A stretch of 64,000 bases of DNA, taken from the IMG/VR virus record IMGVR_UViG_3300042558_003926, positions 62,001-126,000 of that record. The stretch is one strand, 5' to 3'. Both the position numbers and the translations under genes were made by a program. Of this stretch, positions 29,401-38,805 are shown piece after piece. The DNA is from a virus. Under the pieces are notes generated by a model. That model saw nothing but the letters and a program-made list of their open reading frames with translations. It was not told where the DNA came from and searched no databases. Within the stretch, counting starts at the first letter, position 1; each line of letters opens with the position of its first letter.

Positions 29401-30028
29401 CTCTGAATTTTGTATAGATATAAACCATCCTTATCTTGTATCTATAGGAGAAAGTTATTCTTTTGTTAATTACGGAGATCTAGCTAAGCCCTACGCTGCT
29501 AATACTAAGGTGTATCCACCCTTTAGACACACACAAACATTCTGGGGTGATACCACATTAGATTACTACTGGGCTCAGCAATCATACAGAGTACCTTCAG
29601 CATTTGCTACAGGAGCTACTGCTTCAAGAGATGATAGAATGTATGCAGATAAGCTAGGATTTACCTCAAATGACGAATATTTGATAGGTAAATTCTCCTG
29701 CGGGGCATATTTGTATTTAGGTCCAACCACATCTTCTTCTGTTCAAGTAGATGGCAGTACATCCTTATCTACGAGAGCTCTTGCAGACGGTGAAACTAAT
29801 GCCATAAATATACCTCTAATTTTCCAATTTAGAGCGGTTGATAAAGCGGGTTTCATTGGAGGATGGAGAAAATCGGGTACACTATCCAATATTACTTATA
29901 CTAAAAAACTAGGTATTGATATACAGGTTAAAAACGAGGACATATTCTCATTTGATGTTCAAATAAGCGGATCATATAAGAATGATACCCTCGTTGCTCC
30001 TAATTTCGATAGTGGAACTACTAGTTAA
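26420..30028 (+). CDS. Large virion protein (1202 aa), fibre or baseplate type
   Basis: The family is not recognised. The N-terminus is helical (residues 1-50, leucine-rich), followed by beta-rich domains. There is a predicted coiled coil with an Ala/Gln-rich face near 425-465 (KSEISALDAAINDAQAQLNI), a Ser/Thr-rich linker, a fibronectin-like region near 530-670, and a second helical segment near 745-770 (LFDKMQEMQNQILLLTAQLN). The C-terminal third is Tyr/Gly/Ser-rich. Two (S/T)GATAS motifs occur near residues 970 and 1065. The layout suggests an elongated multimeric tail component. It lies 17 bases after the previous gene and 18 before the next. Confidence 0.5.
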   Translation: MAGTQNSISSLLAQFLRLQKNSLEIMNGLTEATVSTNETVSIEVLDEQGLPKNANVPSYGYLKSQIDRLDNNVKALAGIGETSATVRNPDGTYSQVFKSATLKEPPRITNLTVPSTFSVKDNWFFESFLNPLLYINVNVTGQVQDLADRIVVKRIIANTETDEQKQYFDLQLKGRNDLSYDQFISLLGDNGIGYFVDEDIIPLPLRTIRYIGGFSVLGYYDDTLTTTDQFGNQVQQLRRNYKLDKLTYTDTVSGVPDGKTLDIRDVITTEDGSRYQVTSVDSNQSSIQVKRVSGYQPIQIGANVLTISSPDFGARNVQVNVGFNERQGVFFKGIDDNFNIVSAIWSTGIIFWSNELRTKNSNGEVLTLENYYLNEVSDFGKIFLGAAKEKPIPAIQGLTPDAPLVTANSFKVVQINKQLTQSVSAQTVESKLNAKSSLKSEISALDAAINDAQAQLNIGLSQTTTTSNTSGSTTNKSIAASVTTSPPGVNSDSVKANLNNLVNERTKKVQLYSSLVEEVSTLTKDVPQVVTAPKYRVRGFWPMPAAKEDPNTGSQSVIQFSVRYRYLSDSGSAQPSDQIEFVDNDGQKKSASFSNWTEYKTDIRKKVYNTNKGIYVWADEITSDSDVQNINQLDIPITKGERLEIQIASISEAGWPSNSLASGYSESVIISFPDDLSVNGISDTVVKNNQDVAVVEVQKSLDAQGLPIHLSQQFTENGKTYVHDSTSIASGFYNSSGLVVSLFDKMQEMQNQILLLTAQLNNAKGVLEVYVVDSTNNKIKVSKGSLVKINAGYYSDIFTNPLTTDAGKISSFTYNVQLYNAQASLVELASLIPGGLAVKAPSTVSPNTYPVGYDDNLRYGDCPISITSLTLSDSSIEDNTYFRQAPPFASSSAYSQYVYPRFKSVGYDQDLYNGGTTNSSSFTAIYDTNYAYDGSISGTINFGISGTYPQNGTIMIPYDPTATPGIVSGATASNIWIGTFSGTTGGTPNGGGPISEFCIDINHPYLVSIGESYSFVNYGDLAKPYAANTKVYPPFRHTQTFWGDTTLDYYWAQQSYRVPSAFATGATASRDDRMYADKLGFTSNDEYLIGKFSCGAYLYLGPTTSSSVQVDGSTSLSTRALADGETNAINIPLIFQFRAVDKAGFIGGWRKSGTLSNITYTKKLGIDIQVKNEDIFSFDVQISGSYKNDTLVAPNFDSGTTS

Positions 30029-30046
30029 TAAACTAAAAAATGATTT

Positions 30047-33000
30047 ATGTCCGGAGCTAAACTTTTTGATTTTAACTCTTCTTTTTCTGTAACTAGAACA
30101 AATCCGAGACTGACTGGGAATTTTAAAATAACCCTGGATTCAGCTGGAAATATTGCATTCAATTCAATGAATGCTAACGGTATATTAAGTAATGACAGAT
30201 ATAAGAAATTTAATATAACAGGGCAAAATACCTTTGCCCAGGACATATACCAGTATTTTAACGAGGGAAATCTTTCTAACGAAATAGTTTTTCAAATCGG
30301 TAGATTTACGAACGGGCAAGCTCAGGCAGCTACGAAATTTGATGAACAGTATGATTTCTTTTATGCGAGCGGGGCTTCTGCTTTACCAGATAAAAATTAC
30401 TCCGAGAGTTTTAGCTACTTTGCCCCTCTCTGGATAAAAAACGAAATACCAGATTACTTTGTAATATTAAAGGTTCCTGGACCTATGAACTACCCATATT
30501 CAACCAATCAGACTTCTATATCTCCTGGAGTTAAATATAAGGTAGTCCAAAACTATACAAGCAGTACTGATTTTACTATATCATATGGAGTAGATCAATC
30601 AGGTAATCCTGTAGAATATGCGGATGGTGATATCTTTACTGGGACAAATCAGGCAACATCATATAGCATTCTTGGAGGCACTGGATCGGTTGTTATTTTT
30701 AGTGAACTAGCTAATCTAAATTTTGTTAATGACGTAGAGACAACATTTAAGGAAAAAATACTTCCTAATTGTTCGGTAGTTCAGACTTATGACTTATCTG
30801 AAAATAGCAGGATTGGAAAATACATCAGAAAGATATTTAATGACCCTAATTTTTCCAATTCTCCTATAGAGATAAGTTGGGGACCTAATTCATATAGCTA
30901 TTATAGGGGGATTTCCGTTGCTGATGGAGTTTTTACTAAAAAGGGAGAGATACTTTCCCCATACCTTTCTAAGGATGATTCGGATTCTATGATAGACTTT
31001 GAATCCTATATTACTAATGGATTTTACAGAAATAATATTATATGCCCAAATCTTTTAAATCTTGAGTTTGCCTTTAATGATTTAGATTCAGATGAGTATA
31101 CCATTAATAGGTATATGGGATTTTATGTTTCAAGAAACGATATAGCAAGCCTCAGATTAAACGGAGATTTCTTTTATGAGTATCGAGATCTTAGCGGAAA
31201 TAATGATTTACCTAAGCCAACGAGAAATGCCTTCGGTTATTACTACGATACAACATCATACGGGGTAACCTCAGATAGTGGAATAAGACTATTTTATGAG
31301 AACGCATCTGGGTTTGTTCCTGGATCCAATGACGTAAATTTATATGATCCGAGTAAGCTTTATTATCTAACCGATAAGAATTCTAATTTCTATAGTCTTA
31401 AAAGAGACGAGGGATACACTAGTCCTGGTGGAAATTCGCCGGATTATAGCTATGGTCCTTTTGATTATACGACTGGACAATTCTCAGCAACTGGATCAAC
31501 GGGTGCAACTGCTGGATCATTAGTTATTCAGAATAAGAAAACAGACCTATTAAATTTTACCGGAATTAGTGATAAAGTTGCAAGCATACCCGGATCTATT
31601 CCCACTGTCCCTGGCAGATCTTCTTTAGAGGTTGAATTTCTAAAATCTTATGATTTATCTGGACAGATAACATTTAAAATATACTGGCCTAATGGATACT
31701 ATAAGGAAGGACCAAGAAGATATGATATAGCTCAATCTACGGATCTTTCTTCGATTATACAATGGATAGATGGGTCATATTACAGTAGCGGAAATACACA
31801 CTTTTTTAATGCAGTTGCTTCGGAAACATCATCTATTGCATTATCTCTTTCCAATTTAGCAGATGCAATCAATTCTGCAACATGGGATGCTGGAACTAAT
31901 CTATCGTCTGCTGTCATTAGACTTAAGGATTATGGAACATACGGTAATACATCATACAGCGTTAGTGTTTTTGATAATTACTCTTACTTCGAATCAAACT
32001 TCCAGAAAGAATGGAATAATACATCAGCATATTCTATAGATGGTATAGTTATCTACAATGGATACTATTATCAAGCAAACACGGCAGTTTCCGTTCCTTC
32101 TCCTGGCAATTTTAACGATTCCCCTGATGTATCCAACGATTGGGATAATTATATCACTTTTTCCAACTCGGGATATCTTAAGATTAACGGACAGGACGCA
32201 TCAACTATAAATGGTCTGGTTTATTTTGAAGGCGGAACTAGTTTACCTAATAATAGAATTCTATTCCCTTCAACTTATGAAGGGTTTGTTAGTGAGGGTG
32301 ATTTTGTTTTAACTAAGACCGGTAAAACTAAAATCTCCAGCATTAGCAAATATGTCGATGATCCAATAATAGACGCTGACACCAAAAAGATTACTGGGTT
32401 TAATAATTATTCATACCTTAGAGTTGCTGTTCTGGAGGATGAAGATTCTATAGTAGATCTTGGGTCCGATAAGTCTTTTAACGTTTATAAATCCTCTATT
32501 TTATATTTGGGAGTGTTTAGTTTTTTTGATACTAAGGAATTTGATTTTGATTTTCTTAGTTCAAATTATGGATACACTCCAACATCCGAGACCTATAAAT
32601 ACTTCCAAATCCAACCGGGAGCATCGGGGTCAATACTACCTAATATACCCTATATAATAAAGCAGGGGCAAATATCATACGCTAATTCCCTTTATTCGCA
32701 AGGGAGTATTTTCTATGGCGCTACTGGATATGGATTCTTTGATAATGCAAATCCTAACCAAAATGACCCGGTTGTTGTGTTCCCCGCGGAATATTCAAAG
32801 ATAGCATATAGTTCTATCCCAACTACATATTCTACAATCGACTATAACGACGATTTAAACGCATTTAATGGATTTATTGGAATACAAGGGATAGATACTA
32901 ATCCACTTCCAAGTACGGCAACTAAGATACAGGTATTCAATAAGGGAAAATTAAATACCGAATATGAATATCTTAATGAAAACTATACGCCCACTAGGGC

Positions 33001-35533
33001 AAATTTATCTAGAATAGTTCCTTTTATTAACAAATGGGGATACTCATCAGGAACAGATGCCAGAGGGAATCTATATAGACTTAATTCGAGTCCAGCATTT
33101 ACTCCAACTAATTTTTCACCAAGTTTGGATAGGGATTCTGCAGATCCAAGATACGTAACTCATGAGTGGTTTTTACTGGAATCCCCACCTAGACAATTCC
33201 CTGTCGATAATATGCAGGATCAGAATAGCTATCTTCCGCAGAAAATAGATTTGAATAAAGCGAGGAGCGCAGACCCGAATGATTATCTTTATCTTTCGTC
33301 ATTTTTTACGGTTGAACCTTCCGACTATGCCTCCAATTTTAGGGACCTTACCTCTTATACAAAAGAGCTATTTACTCCATTCGTTTATAATGAATCTTCA
33401 GGGTTTTATGAAACCCTATTTAGAGGAATTAAAGTTGTTCTTAAGAAGAGATCTTCTTTAACTAACACCGAAGCAAATTCTCTTGATAAATACATTCCTT
33501 CCTATAGAGGATATGAAAAATATAAGTTTGCAGCTGTAATTAGGGTGGTAGAGGAAGACGATACACTAATACAGGAACCAGTTTCATATGAGATAATAGA
33601 AAACACACAGCAACAATTCATTTTATTTGTGTGTTATGTTTTGATGGATGATTATAGATCATTCACATTGGGTCACACTGGTTCAACCGGAGGAAATCCT
33701 ATTTTAGACTATACCCTACTTTATTCTCTTAGCAACAAGGAAAAATTAAATTATCCGATAGCTAATGGTGATAGTTATTATTCAATAGATGATATTAAAC
33801 TAAGCTGTGGATTAGATTTATCTCTAGCATCCGGTAGTATAGTAAATCAGACATTATATCCAGGAATAATATATTCCATAGAGAATCCGCTTTATGATAC
33901 AGATCTAAGAGAGGAGATTGGTGTTTATTATCAAGAAAATTCACCAGGTGCAACATCAGGTCCATCCCCCACAGGGAAAGGCAGTTTTTATGTAACCGAC
34001 ATTGCTACTACCTATCCTTGGCCTACCGGTGTAGCCAAAAACTTTCTTGAATTCGGAAAGGTTGCTACAGGATCTGCTCCTTATACGTTTACCGTACCGT
34101 TCTCCACGTCTAATCCAGTAACCGTCCCAGTAGGACCATCATCGCTATATAAAGGGGAGCCGGTTTTCCAAGTAGAGGGGGGAGAAGGATATTATGACTT
34201 TATAATGAGAAGAACTTCAGCTTCCGATGTAGCAAAAAGAGTTAATAGTGGATCGCCTTACGTTTCATATAAAACCTACATTTGGGATTCTGAAACTTCA
34301 ACTACAACCGTATCTGATAATTCATTTGAACTGTACTTACAAAAACCTACGAGAGTAATAAAAGGCAGGGGATCAAGAGCGGTTAAATTTTTTGGAGGTC
34401 CTATGACAATAGGAGATTACAATCCAACGTCATATATTATAGAGAAAAACCAGAATTTGCCTTCTACTCTTTTAAGGTATTCCGGAGGCTATTCGCCTCT
34501 ATTTAGAAAGATAATTCACTTTGATAAGGATAAAACCGATACTTTATATGGGGATTCTACGATAGATCTTTCTTTTAGAAACTGTAACTTTGCTCCAAAT
34601 AAACAATACTTTGGAATCTCTAGAAATCTTTCTTTTACTAAGGTTTCTCTAAATAATAATATATTAAATCCGACAGAGAAACTTCCCGAAGGAGCAGTTT
34701 ATCCTCTGGTTGGACAAACCCCAATATCTACTAAGAACTTTAATGTATTCTCGTCATCATGGGATCCTGGATATTATCAGAGGTTCCTAAATTCAACTAA
34801 TTTCACTTCAGTTGCGGGAACTAGATCGATGAAAGAATATAAGACTTTTCTTGGGTCCAAAATAATGAAGACCCCGGATATCATATCTTTAGGAAACTAT
34901 ATAACTCTCCAAATATCTAGGGATTCCGGTAATGTTAATTCAAATGCAATTAACCAGAACATATCGAGTTATATAAAATCAATCCAGTCCATAACTCCAA
35001 CAAATTCAACTCAGGGAATAGGTTCAGTTGGTCCTTATCTTTCTGGGGTTGATTATGATAAGATAGATCCAGGGATATTTAAAGACGCAGAGATAATTTG
35101 GCAATATTTCCCTTTATCTAAACAAATAAAGGGAACAATAAGATTAGATAGAATGTTAAGGAGATATCTTCTTAATTCTGGGATAAAGCAAGTTTTTATT
35201 GATAATATGATATCCGAATTTGGTGTTGGAGATCCAGATTCAATAAATGACGATGTTAATAATTATATAGATATTAACGTACTTCCTCTATATCAAGGAA
35301 ATTCATTCGATCTATTTGTTAGTAAAAGCTCATCAAACGATGACGGATTTTATACGAACGATCTTATACTGAGGGGTGATATAGTTTCTTCCGATAAATT
35401 TAAACTCGGATATTACCCAGAGCCAAATTATAAACTAACTAAACAGACTAGTCTAATTTATAACTTTGAGTACAACTTAGAAGGAAACTATAACTATTCT
35501 ATGCTGTTTAATCTAGGAATAAATAAAATATAA
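30047..35533 (+). CDS. Giant virion protein (1828 aa)
   Basis: This is the longest gene in the window and I do not recognise it. It is almost entirely beta-rich with many Tyr, Ser, Asn and Gly residues, no signal peptide, no membrane segment and no long coiled coil. Residues ~95-150 (FSYFAPLWIKNEIPDYFVIL region) look like a folded core; the rest may be a string of beta-sandwich domains. A GSTGATAG loop occurs near residue 485. It sits between a large fibre-type gene and three collagen-like fibre genes (3-base gap), so it is probably a structural tail or fibre scaffold protein. Confidence 0.5.
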   Translation: MSGAKLFDFNSSFSVTRTNPRLTGNFKITLDSAGNIAFNSMNANGILSNDRYKKFNITGQNTFAQDIYQYFNEGNLSNEIVFQIGRFTNGQAQAATKFDEQYDFFYASGASALPDKNYSESFSYFAPLWIKNEIPDYFVILKVPGPMNYPYSTNQTSISPGVKYKVVQNYTSSTDFTISYGVDQSGNPVEYADGDIFTGTNQATSYSILGGTGSVVIFSELANLNFVNDVETTFKEKILPNCSVVQTYDLSENSRIGKYIRKIFNDPNFSNSPIEISWGPNSYSYYRGISVADGVFTKKGEILSPYLSKDDSDSMIDFESYITNGFYRNNIICPNLLNLEFAFNDLDSDEYTINRYMGFYVSRNDIASLRLNGDFFYEYRDLSGNNDLPKPTRNAFGYYYDTTSYGVTSDSGIRLFYENASGFVPGSNDVNLYDPSKLYYLTDKNSNFYSLKRDEGYTSPGGNSPDYSYGPFDYTTGQFSATGSTGATAGSLVIQNKKTDLLNFTGISDKVASIPGSIPTVPGRSSLEVEFLKSYDLSGQITFKIYWPNGYYKEGPRRYDIAQSTDLSSIIQWIDGSYYSSGNTHFFNAVASETSSIALSLSNLADAINSATWDAGTNLSSAVIRLKDYGTYGNTSYSVSVFDNYSYFESNFQKEWNNTSAYSIDGIVIYNGYYYQANTAVSVPSPGNFNDSPDVSNDWDNYITFSNSGYLKINGQDASTINGLVYFEGGTSLPNNRILFPSTYEGFVSEGDFVLTKTGKTKISSISKYVDDPIIDADTKKITGFNNYSYLRVAVLEDEDSIVDLGSDKSFNVYKSSILYLGVFSFFDTKEFDFDFLSSNYGYTPTSETYKYFQIQPGASGSILPNIPYIIKQGQISYANSLYSQGSIFYGATGYGFFDNANPNQNDPVVVFPAEYSKIAYSSIPTTYSTIDYNDDLNAFNGFIGIQGIDTNPLPSTATKIQVFNKGKLNTEYEYLNENYTPTRANLSRIVPFINKWGYSSGTDARGNLYRLNSSPAFTPTNFSPSLDRDSADPRYVTHEWFLLESPPRQFPVDNMQDQNSYLPQKIDLNKARSADPNDYLYLSSFFTVEPSDYASNFRDLTSYTKELFTPFVYNESSGFYETLFRGIKVVLKKRSSLTNTEANSLDKYIPSYRGYEKYKFAAVIRVVEEDDTLIQEPVSYEIIENTQQQFILFVCYVLMDDYRSFTLGHTGSTGGNPILDYTLLYSLSNKEKLNYPIANGDSYYSIDDIKLSCGLDLSLASGSIVNQTLYPGIIYSIENPLYDTDLREEIGVYYQENSPGATSGPSPTGKGSFYVTDIATTYPWPTGVAKNFLEFGKVATGSAPYTFTVPFSTSNPVTVPVGPSSLYKGEPVFQVEGGEGYYDFIMRRTSASDVAKRVNSGSPYVSYKTYIWDSETSTTTVSDNSFELYLQKPTRVIKGRGSRAVKFFGGPMTIGDYNPTSYIIEKNQNLPSTLLRYSGGYSPLFRKIIHFDKDKTDTLYGDSTIDLSFRNCNFAPNKQYFGISRNLSFTKVSLNNNILNPTEKLPEGAVYPLVGQTPISTKNFNVFSSSWDPGYYQRFLNSTNFTSVAGTRSMKEYKTFLGSKIMKTPDIISLGNYITLQISRDSGNVNSNAINQNISSYIKSIQSITPTNSTQGIGSVGPYLSGVDYDKIDPGIFKDAEIIWQYFPLSKQIKGTIRLDRMLRRYLLNSGIKQVFIDNMISEFGVGDPDSINDDVNNYIDINVLPLYQGNSFDLFVSKSSSNDDGFYTNDLILRGDIVSSDKFKLGYYPEPNYKLTKQTSLIYNFEYNLEGNYNYSMLFNLGINKI

Positions 35534-35536
35534 GGA

Positions 35537-37108
35537 ATGCCAATAACTAATATCCAGTACATAAACAGCGGAGACGATGAATCGGAATTTATAGATAAGG
35601 TAAATCATAATTTCGATGAAATTATAGAAGCCCACGGAGGATCACAGGGTATCGTAGGTCCGACAGGTTCTATAGGAGCATTTGGCGATTCTGGTATAGG
35701 TGGACCTACGGGTGTATCTGGTCCTAGAGGCACCAGATGGTTTGCTCAATCAACACAACCTTCGGGGAGTGGTAACACTGTAATTGAAGGTGATTTTTGG
35801 GTAGAGACCTCATCGGGTGACATCTATGAGTTTACTGAAAGTGGGTGGACAGATACTGGATATTCAATATCCTCGGGATCTTCCATTTTTACCACCGTAC
35901 AATCATCCCAAATTGCTGGTGGCACGGGTAACTCTGTTTTATTAAATCAGGTCCTTCCTGAAAATTATGTCTTTATTCTGGCAGACGTAATACCAAGCTC
36001 GGGTGTTTTAAATGAAGGTCTTTCTAAATTTGTCATATCATCAGATACTACTGTAAATGATTCTCCACTCCTTGAATTTTCTAGAACTGATTTAGAAAAT
36101 GGTACGATATCGGATTACTCCTTACATCCAACTTTTGAGTGGCTAAATTTTTCATCCACTAATAGAGGAATGCTATTACAGATCCCCGGAGGAGCTTTTT
36201 ATATTGGAGCTTCGGGTGGATTCCAATCTATAGCTAATGCTCTAACAATAACATCTTCTACTAGCAGATTTGAGGTTAACTATGGTACAACTTCGGGATC
36301 TGGAATATATTCAACCGGTGGAATCAATATAAATTCACCTGCTGGTACTTTCGAATTTATTAGTCCATATTTTAATGTAACTGGACCTTCTGGCTCAATG
36401 AACGGACCGGTTATTTCATCTATGCCCTCATCTCCTTCTTCGAGTCTTCCTTATTCGGTATATCTTTACTCCGGAGGTTTATCGGCAACTGGGGATTCTT
36501 TAGTTACTAGTAGATTGGGCGATACTTTTGATAAGCTATCACATAACGTATATCATATTTCTTTAGAAAATTCACAAGGGAAGGAATTTTATATAGATAC
36601 CAAGGGAAAAATTCTGACGAGGAAGATATATTCTCCCATAACATATGGCAGTGTGTATTCTTCAGCTACTGGGACAGTTGGATCTAATCTGGTTAACTGG
36701 TATACTATTACTCCCCCGTTTTCATTAACTGGAATAAGATTGACAAGTGGAAACACCATGGTTCTTACACCTTATTCCATACCAACAAGTAGCTATATTG
36801 GAATAGGGATTTCTAATATAGTTTCGAATGGGCTGGGTACTACTGGAGGAATACAAAACAACGAGTCTATAGATGTTAGTGTTTATTTTTCCCCAAATTC
36901 AACTCAGACGAATTATTCCGATGGAATAAAATACATCGGAAAAAACACATCAGCTATAGCGAGTACCACTAATGTGGTTACCCTTCCTTTTAATGCTAGA
37001 TCTATAGATTTTACTATATCTAGAGGTGTTACTGGATCTTCCACAACTAGCGTATATTATAGGGCTTATGGTCCTACCGGAGGAAGTGGAGGATCTTTTG
37101 TTCTTTGA
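35537..37108 (+). CDS. Collagen-like tail fibre protein, paralogue 1
   Basis: This 523-residue fibre protein has three parts: an N-terminal helix with DKVNHNFDEIIEAHGG (about 21-36), a short collagen-like Gly-X-Y segment (GPTGSIGAFGDSGIGGPTGV and on to about residue 70), and a long Ser/Thr/Gly-rich beta region. A conserved block after the collagen segment reads RWFAQSTQPSGSG then EGDFWVET. The next two genes repeat the same layout with divergent C-termini, so this is a tandem paralogue family. By position and composition these are receptor-contacting or decoration fibres; that role is inferred. Confidence 0.65.
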   Translation: MPITNIQYINSGDDESEFIDKVNHNFDEIIEAHGGSQGIVGPTGSIGAFGDSGIGGPTGVSGPRGTRWFAQSTQPSGSGNTVIEGDFWVETSSGDIYEFTESGWTDTGYSISSGSSIFTTVQSSQIAGGTGNSVLLNQVLPENYVFILADVIPSSGVLNEGLSKFVISSDTTVNDSPLLEFSRTDLENGTISDYSLHPTFEWLNFSSTNRGMLLQIPGGAFYIGASGGFQSIANALTITSSTSRFEVNYGTTSGSGIYSTGGININSPAGTFEFISPYFNVTGPSGSMNGPVISSMPSSPSSSLPYSVYLYSGGLSATGDSLVTSRLGDTFDKLSHNVYHISLENSQGKEFYIDTKGKILTRKIYSPITYGSVYSSATGTVGSNLVNWYTITPPFSLTGIRLTSGNTMVLTPYSIPTSSYIGIGISNIVSNGLGTTGGIQNNESIDVSVYFSPNSTQTNYSDGIKYIGKNTSAIASTTNVVTLPFNARSIDFTISRGVTGSSTTSVYYRAYGPTGGSGGSFVL

Positions 37109-37114
37109 TATATA
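37107..37114 (+). promoter_or_regulatory. Putative late promoter motif GATATATA
   Basis: GATATATA begins in the last codons of the first collagen-like gene (the stop TGA is inside the motif region) and ends 21 bases before the start at 37136. This would allow separate transcription of the second and third fibre paralogues. Confidence 0.5.
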
Positions 37115-37135
37115 ATGTAGTAAAAAAAATAAGAA

Positions 37136-38803
37136 ATGTCTGAGCTAAAACTTCTAAGGATAGAGGACGGGGATTCTCAAAAAAATATCTCTGATAAGGT
37201 GAATTACAATTTCCAGGAAATTGTAGCTTATGGCGGAGGTCCATATGGGAGGATAGGCTCTGAAGGACCTCAGGGATTTAAGGGATCAGTGGGTCCTACT
37301 GGATCATATGGTGATCCCGGATTAAGAGGATCTATATGGACAATTGGTCCATGTCAACCTAGTTCAGGAATTAATGGAGATTACTGGATGGACACTGATG
37401 ATAGCAATGCGGTTTATGTCTTTTCTAGCGGTGGGTGGTCTTTATATGGTGTATATGCTTCATCGAATGATCTATTTGATGTCATAGGGCCAATAAGTAC
37501 TTCGTCAGGTTTATCCACAAAATATGGATATTTCCTATCTTCGGGTTCTCCTATATCATACACTATGGTTCTAAGTGATGCCACTATATCCAGTGGATCT
37601 TCAACTTCACCTAATCCTGTACCAAATCCACAATATTCTAAAATGGTATTGTCTATTTATGGCAATGATTCTAGTAAGAATATTATGGAGTTTAACAAGG
37701 GATTGTACCAATCATCAGTTTCATATAGTTCTAGTACTCCAAAATTTTACTGGCTACAGGGTGCTACTGCGGAAAGAGGATCATACGGGTTAGGATTTAA
37801 AAACGGGGGAAAAACTGGATTCAGAACTACTGCAGATACCCTAATACAATCTACATCAGGAGCGGTGGAGTTCAGCTCTACCGGTATAAACATAAATTCA
37901 TCTTCTACTAACGATCAGCTTGTATTTAACCTATCTAACGGGATAACATTTAATACCGGTACTGGAACAGCGTATTTTTCCGCTAGTAATTTTTCTTATG
38001 ATGGAAGTAAATTTACCCTTCCCCTTCAACTTAGATTACAAACAAATTCTAATTTACCGTCCCTTACCATACAATGTGATAAGTTTTATGACAGTGGTAT
38101 TAGATATTATTACGCAGGTCCCAGCACATCTCTTGCAACCTTAATGAGTGTGAGACAAACTCAGAGTATTATAAACTTATTTTGGGTCTACGGGAATGGA
38201 TTAACGTATCTTTACAGGAGGGTAAACTCAATTCAAAACACACAATCGTTGGTCTCTACGGTTAATTCCACCGTTAGCGGAGTTACTATAGACTGGATAA
38301 CTCTAATACCTACTGTTGCCACTTCGGTCGGGACGGGTAATTACGTTTGGGTTAATAGAGGAACCGATATCTCTACTGCCAGATCAACCTCAACGGGTAA
38401 TCAGAGAGGAGTTTGTCTATGGACTCCAGCAACAGGAGGAACCGCTGGAATATACAATAAAGGTTGGCTTAACCTATTAGAGAATGGGGAGGCTATAAAT
38501 TTAAGAGTTCATGCTAACAACCCATCTTCTACAGGGGAGCTTTTCCGATATGTTGGCTTAAACACATCGGAGAATCAGGCTCTTGCACCCAATAACACCG
38601 CAGCATCTAATTACTCTTATGCAGATTTAACCGGAACTAGTTTTGTTGGCGCATCAACAATAGATTTTACAATAGTTAATATACAAGGGACGGGAGGAAC
38701 ATCGGGAGCAAGGAGATGGTTTAAGGTTTATTATTCAGCATGGGGAGGTGGATTAACAGGAGCCAAATGTGGAGTTTTATCAACATATAATGCTACAGCT
38801 TAG
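37136..38803 (+). CDS. Collagen-like tail fibre protein, paralogue 2
   Basis: This 555-residue protein has the same architecture as its neighbours: an N-terminal SDKVNYNFQEIVAYGGG anchor, a Gly-X-Y stretch (GPQGFKGSVGPTGSYGDPG, about 44-62), the block PCQPSSGINGDYWMDTDDSN, and then a long beta-rich C-terminus that differs from those of paralogues 1 and 3. The C-terminal ~200 residues contain GTGGTSGARRW and end in an Ala-rich tail. The pattern of a conserved anchor with variable tips is what is expected of fibres adapting to different receptors. One LQGATAE loop resembles the recurrent GATA motif. Confidence 0.65.
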   Translation: MSELKLLRIEDGDSQKNISDKVNYNFQEIVAYGGGPYGRIGSEGPQGFKGSVGPTGSYGDPGLRGSIWTIGPCQPSSGINGDYWMDTDDSNAVYVFSSGGWSLYGVYASSNDLFDVIGPISTSSGLSTKYGYFLSSGSPISYTMVLSDATISSGSSTSPNPVPNPQYSKMVLSIYGNDSSKNIMEFNKGLYQSSVSYSSSTPKFYWLQGATAERGSYGLGFKNGGKTGFRTTADTLIQSTSGAVEFSSTGININSSSTNDQLVFNLSNGITFNTGTGTAYFSASNFSYDGSKFTLPLQLRLQTNSNLPSLTIQCDKFYDSGIRYYYAGPSTSLATLMSVRQTQSIINLFWVYGNGLTYLYRRVNSIQNTQSLVSTVNSTVSGVTIDWITLIPTVATSVGTGNYVWVNRGTDISTARSTSTGNQRGVCLWTPATGGTAGIYNKGWLNLLENGEAINLRVHANNPSSTGELFRYVGLNTSENQALAPNNTAASNYSYADLTGTSFVGASTIDFTIVNIQGTGGTSGARRWFKVYYSAWGGGLTGAKCGVLSTYNATA

Positions 38804-38805
38804 AT

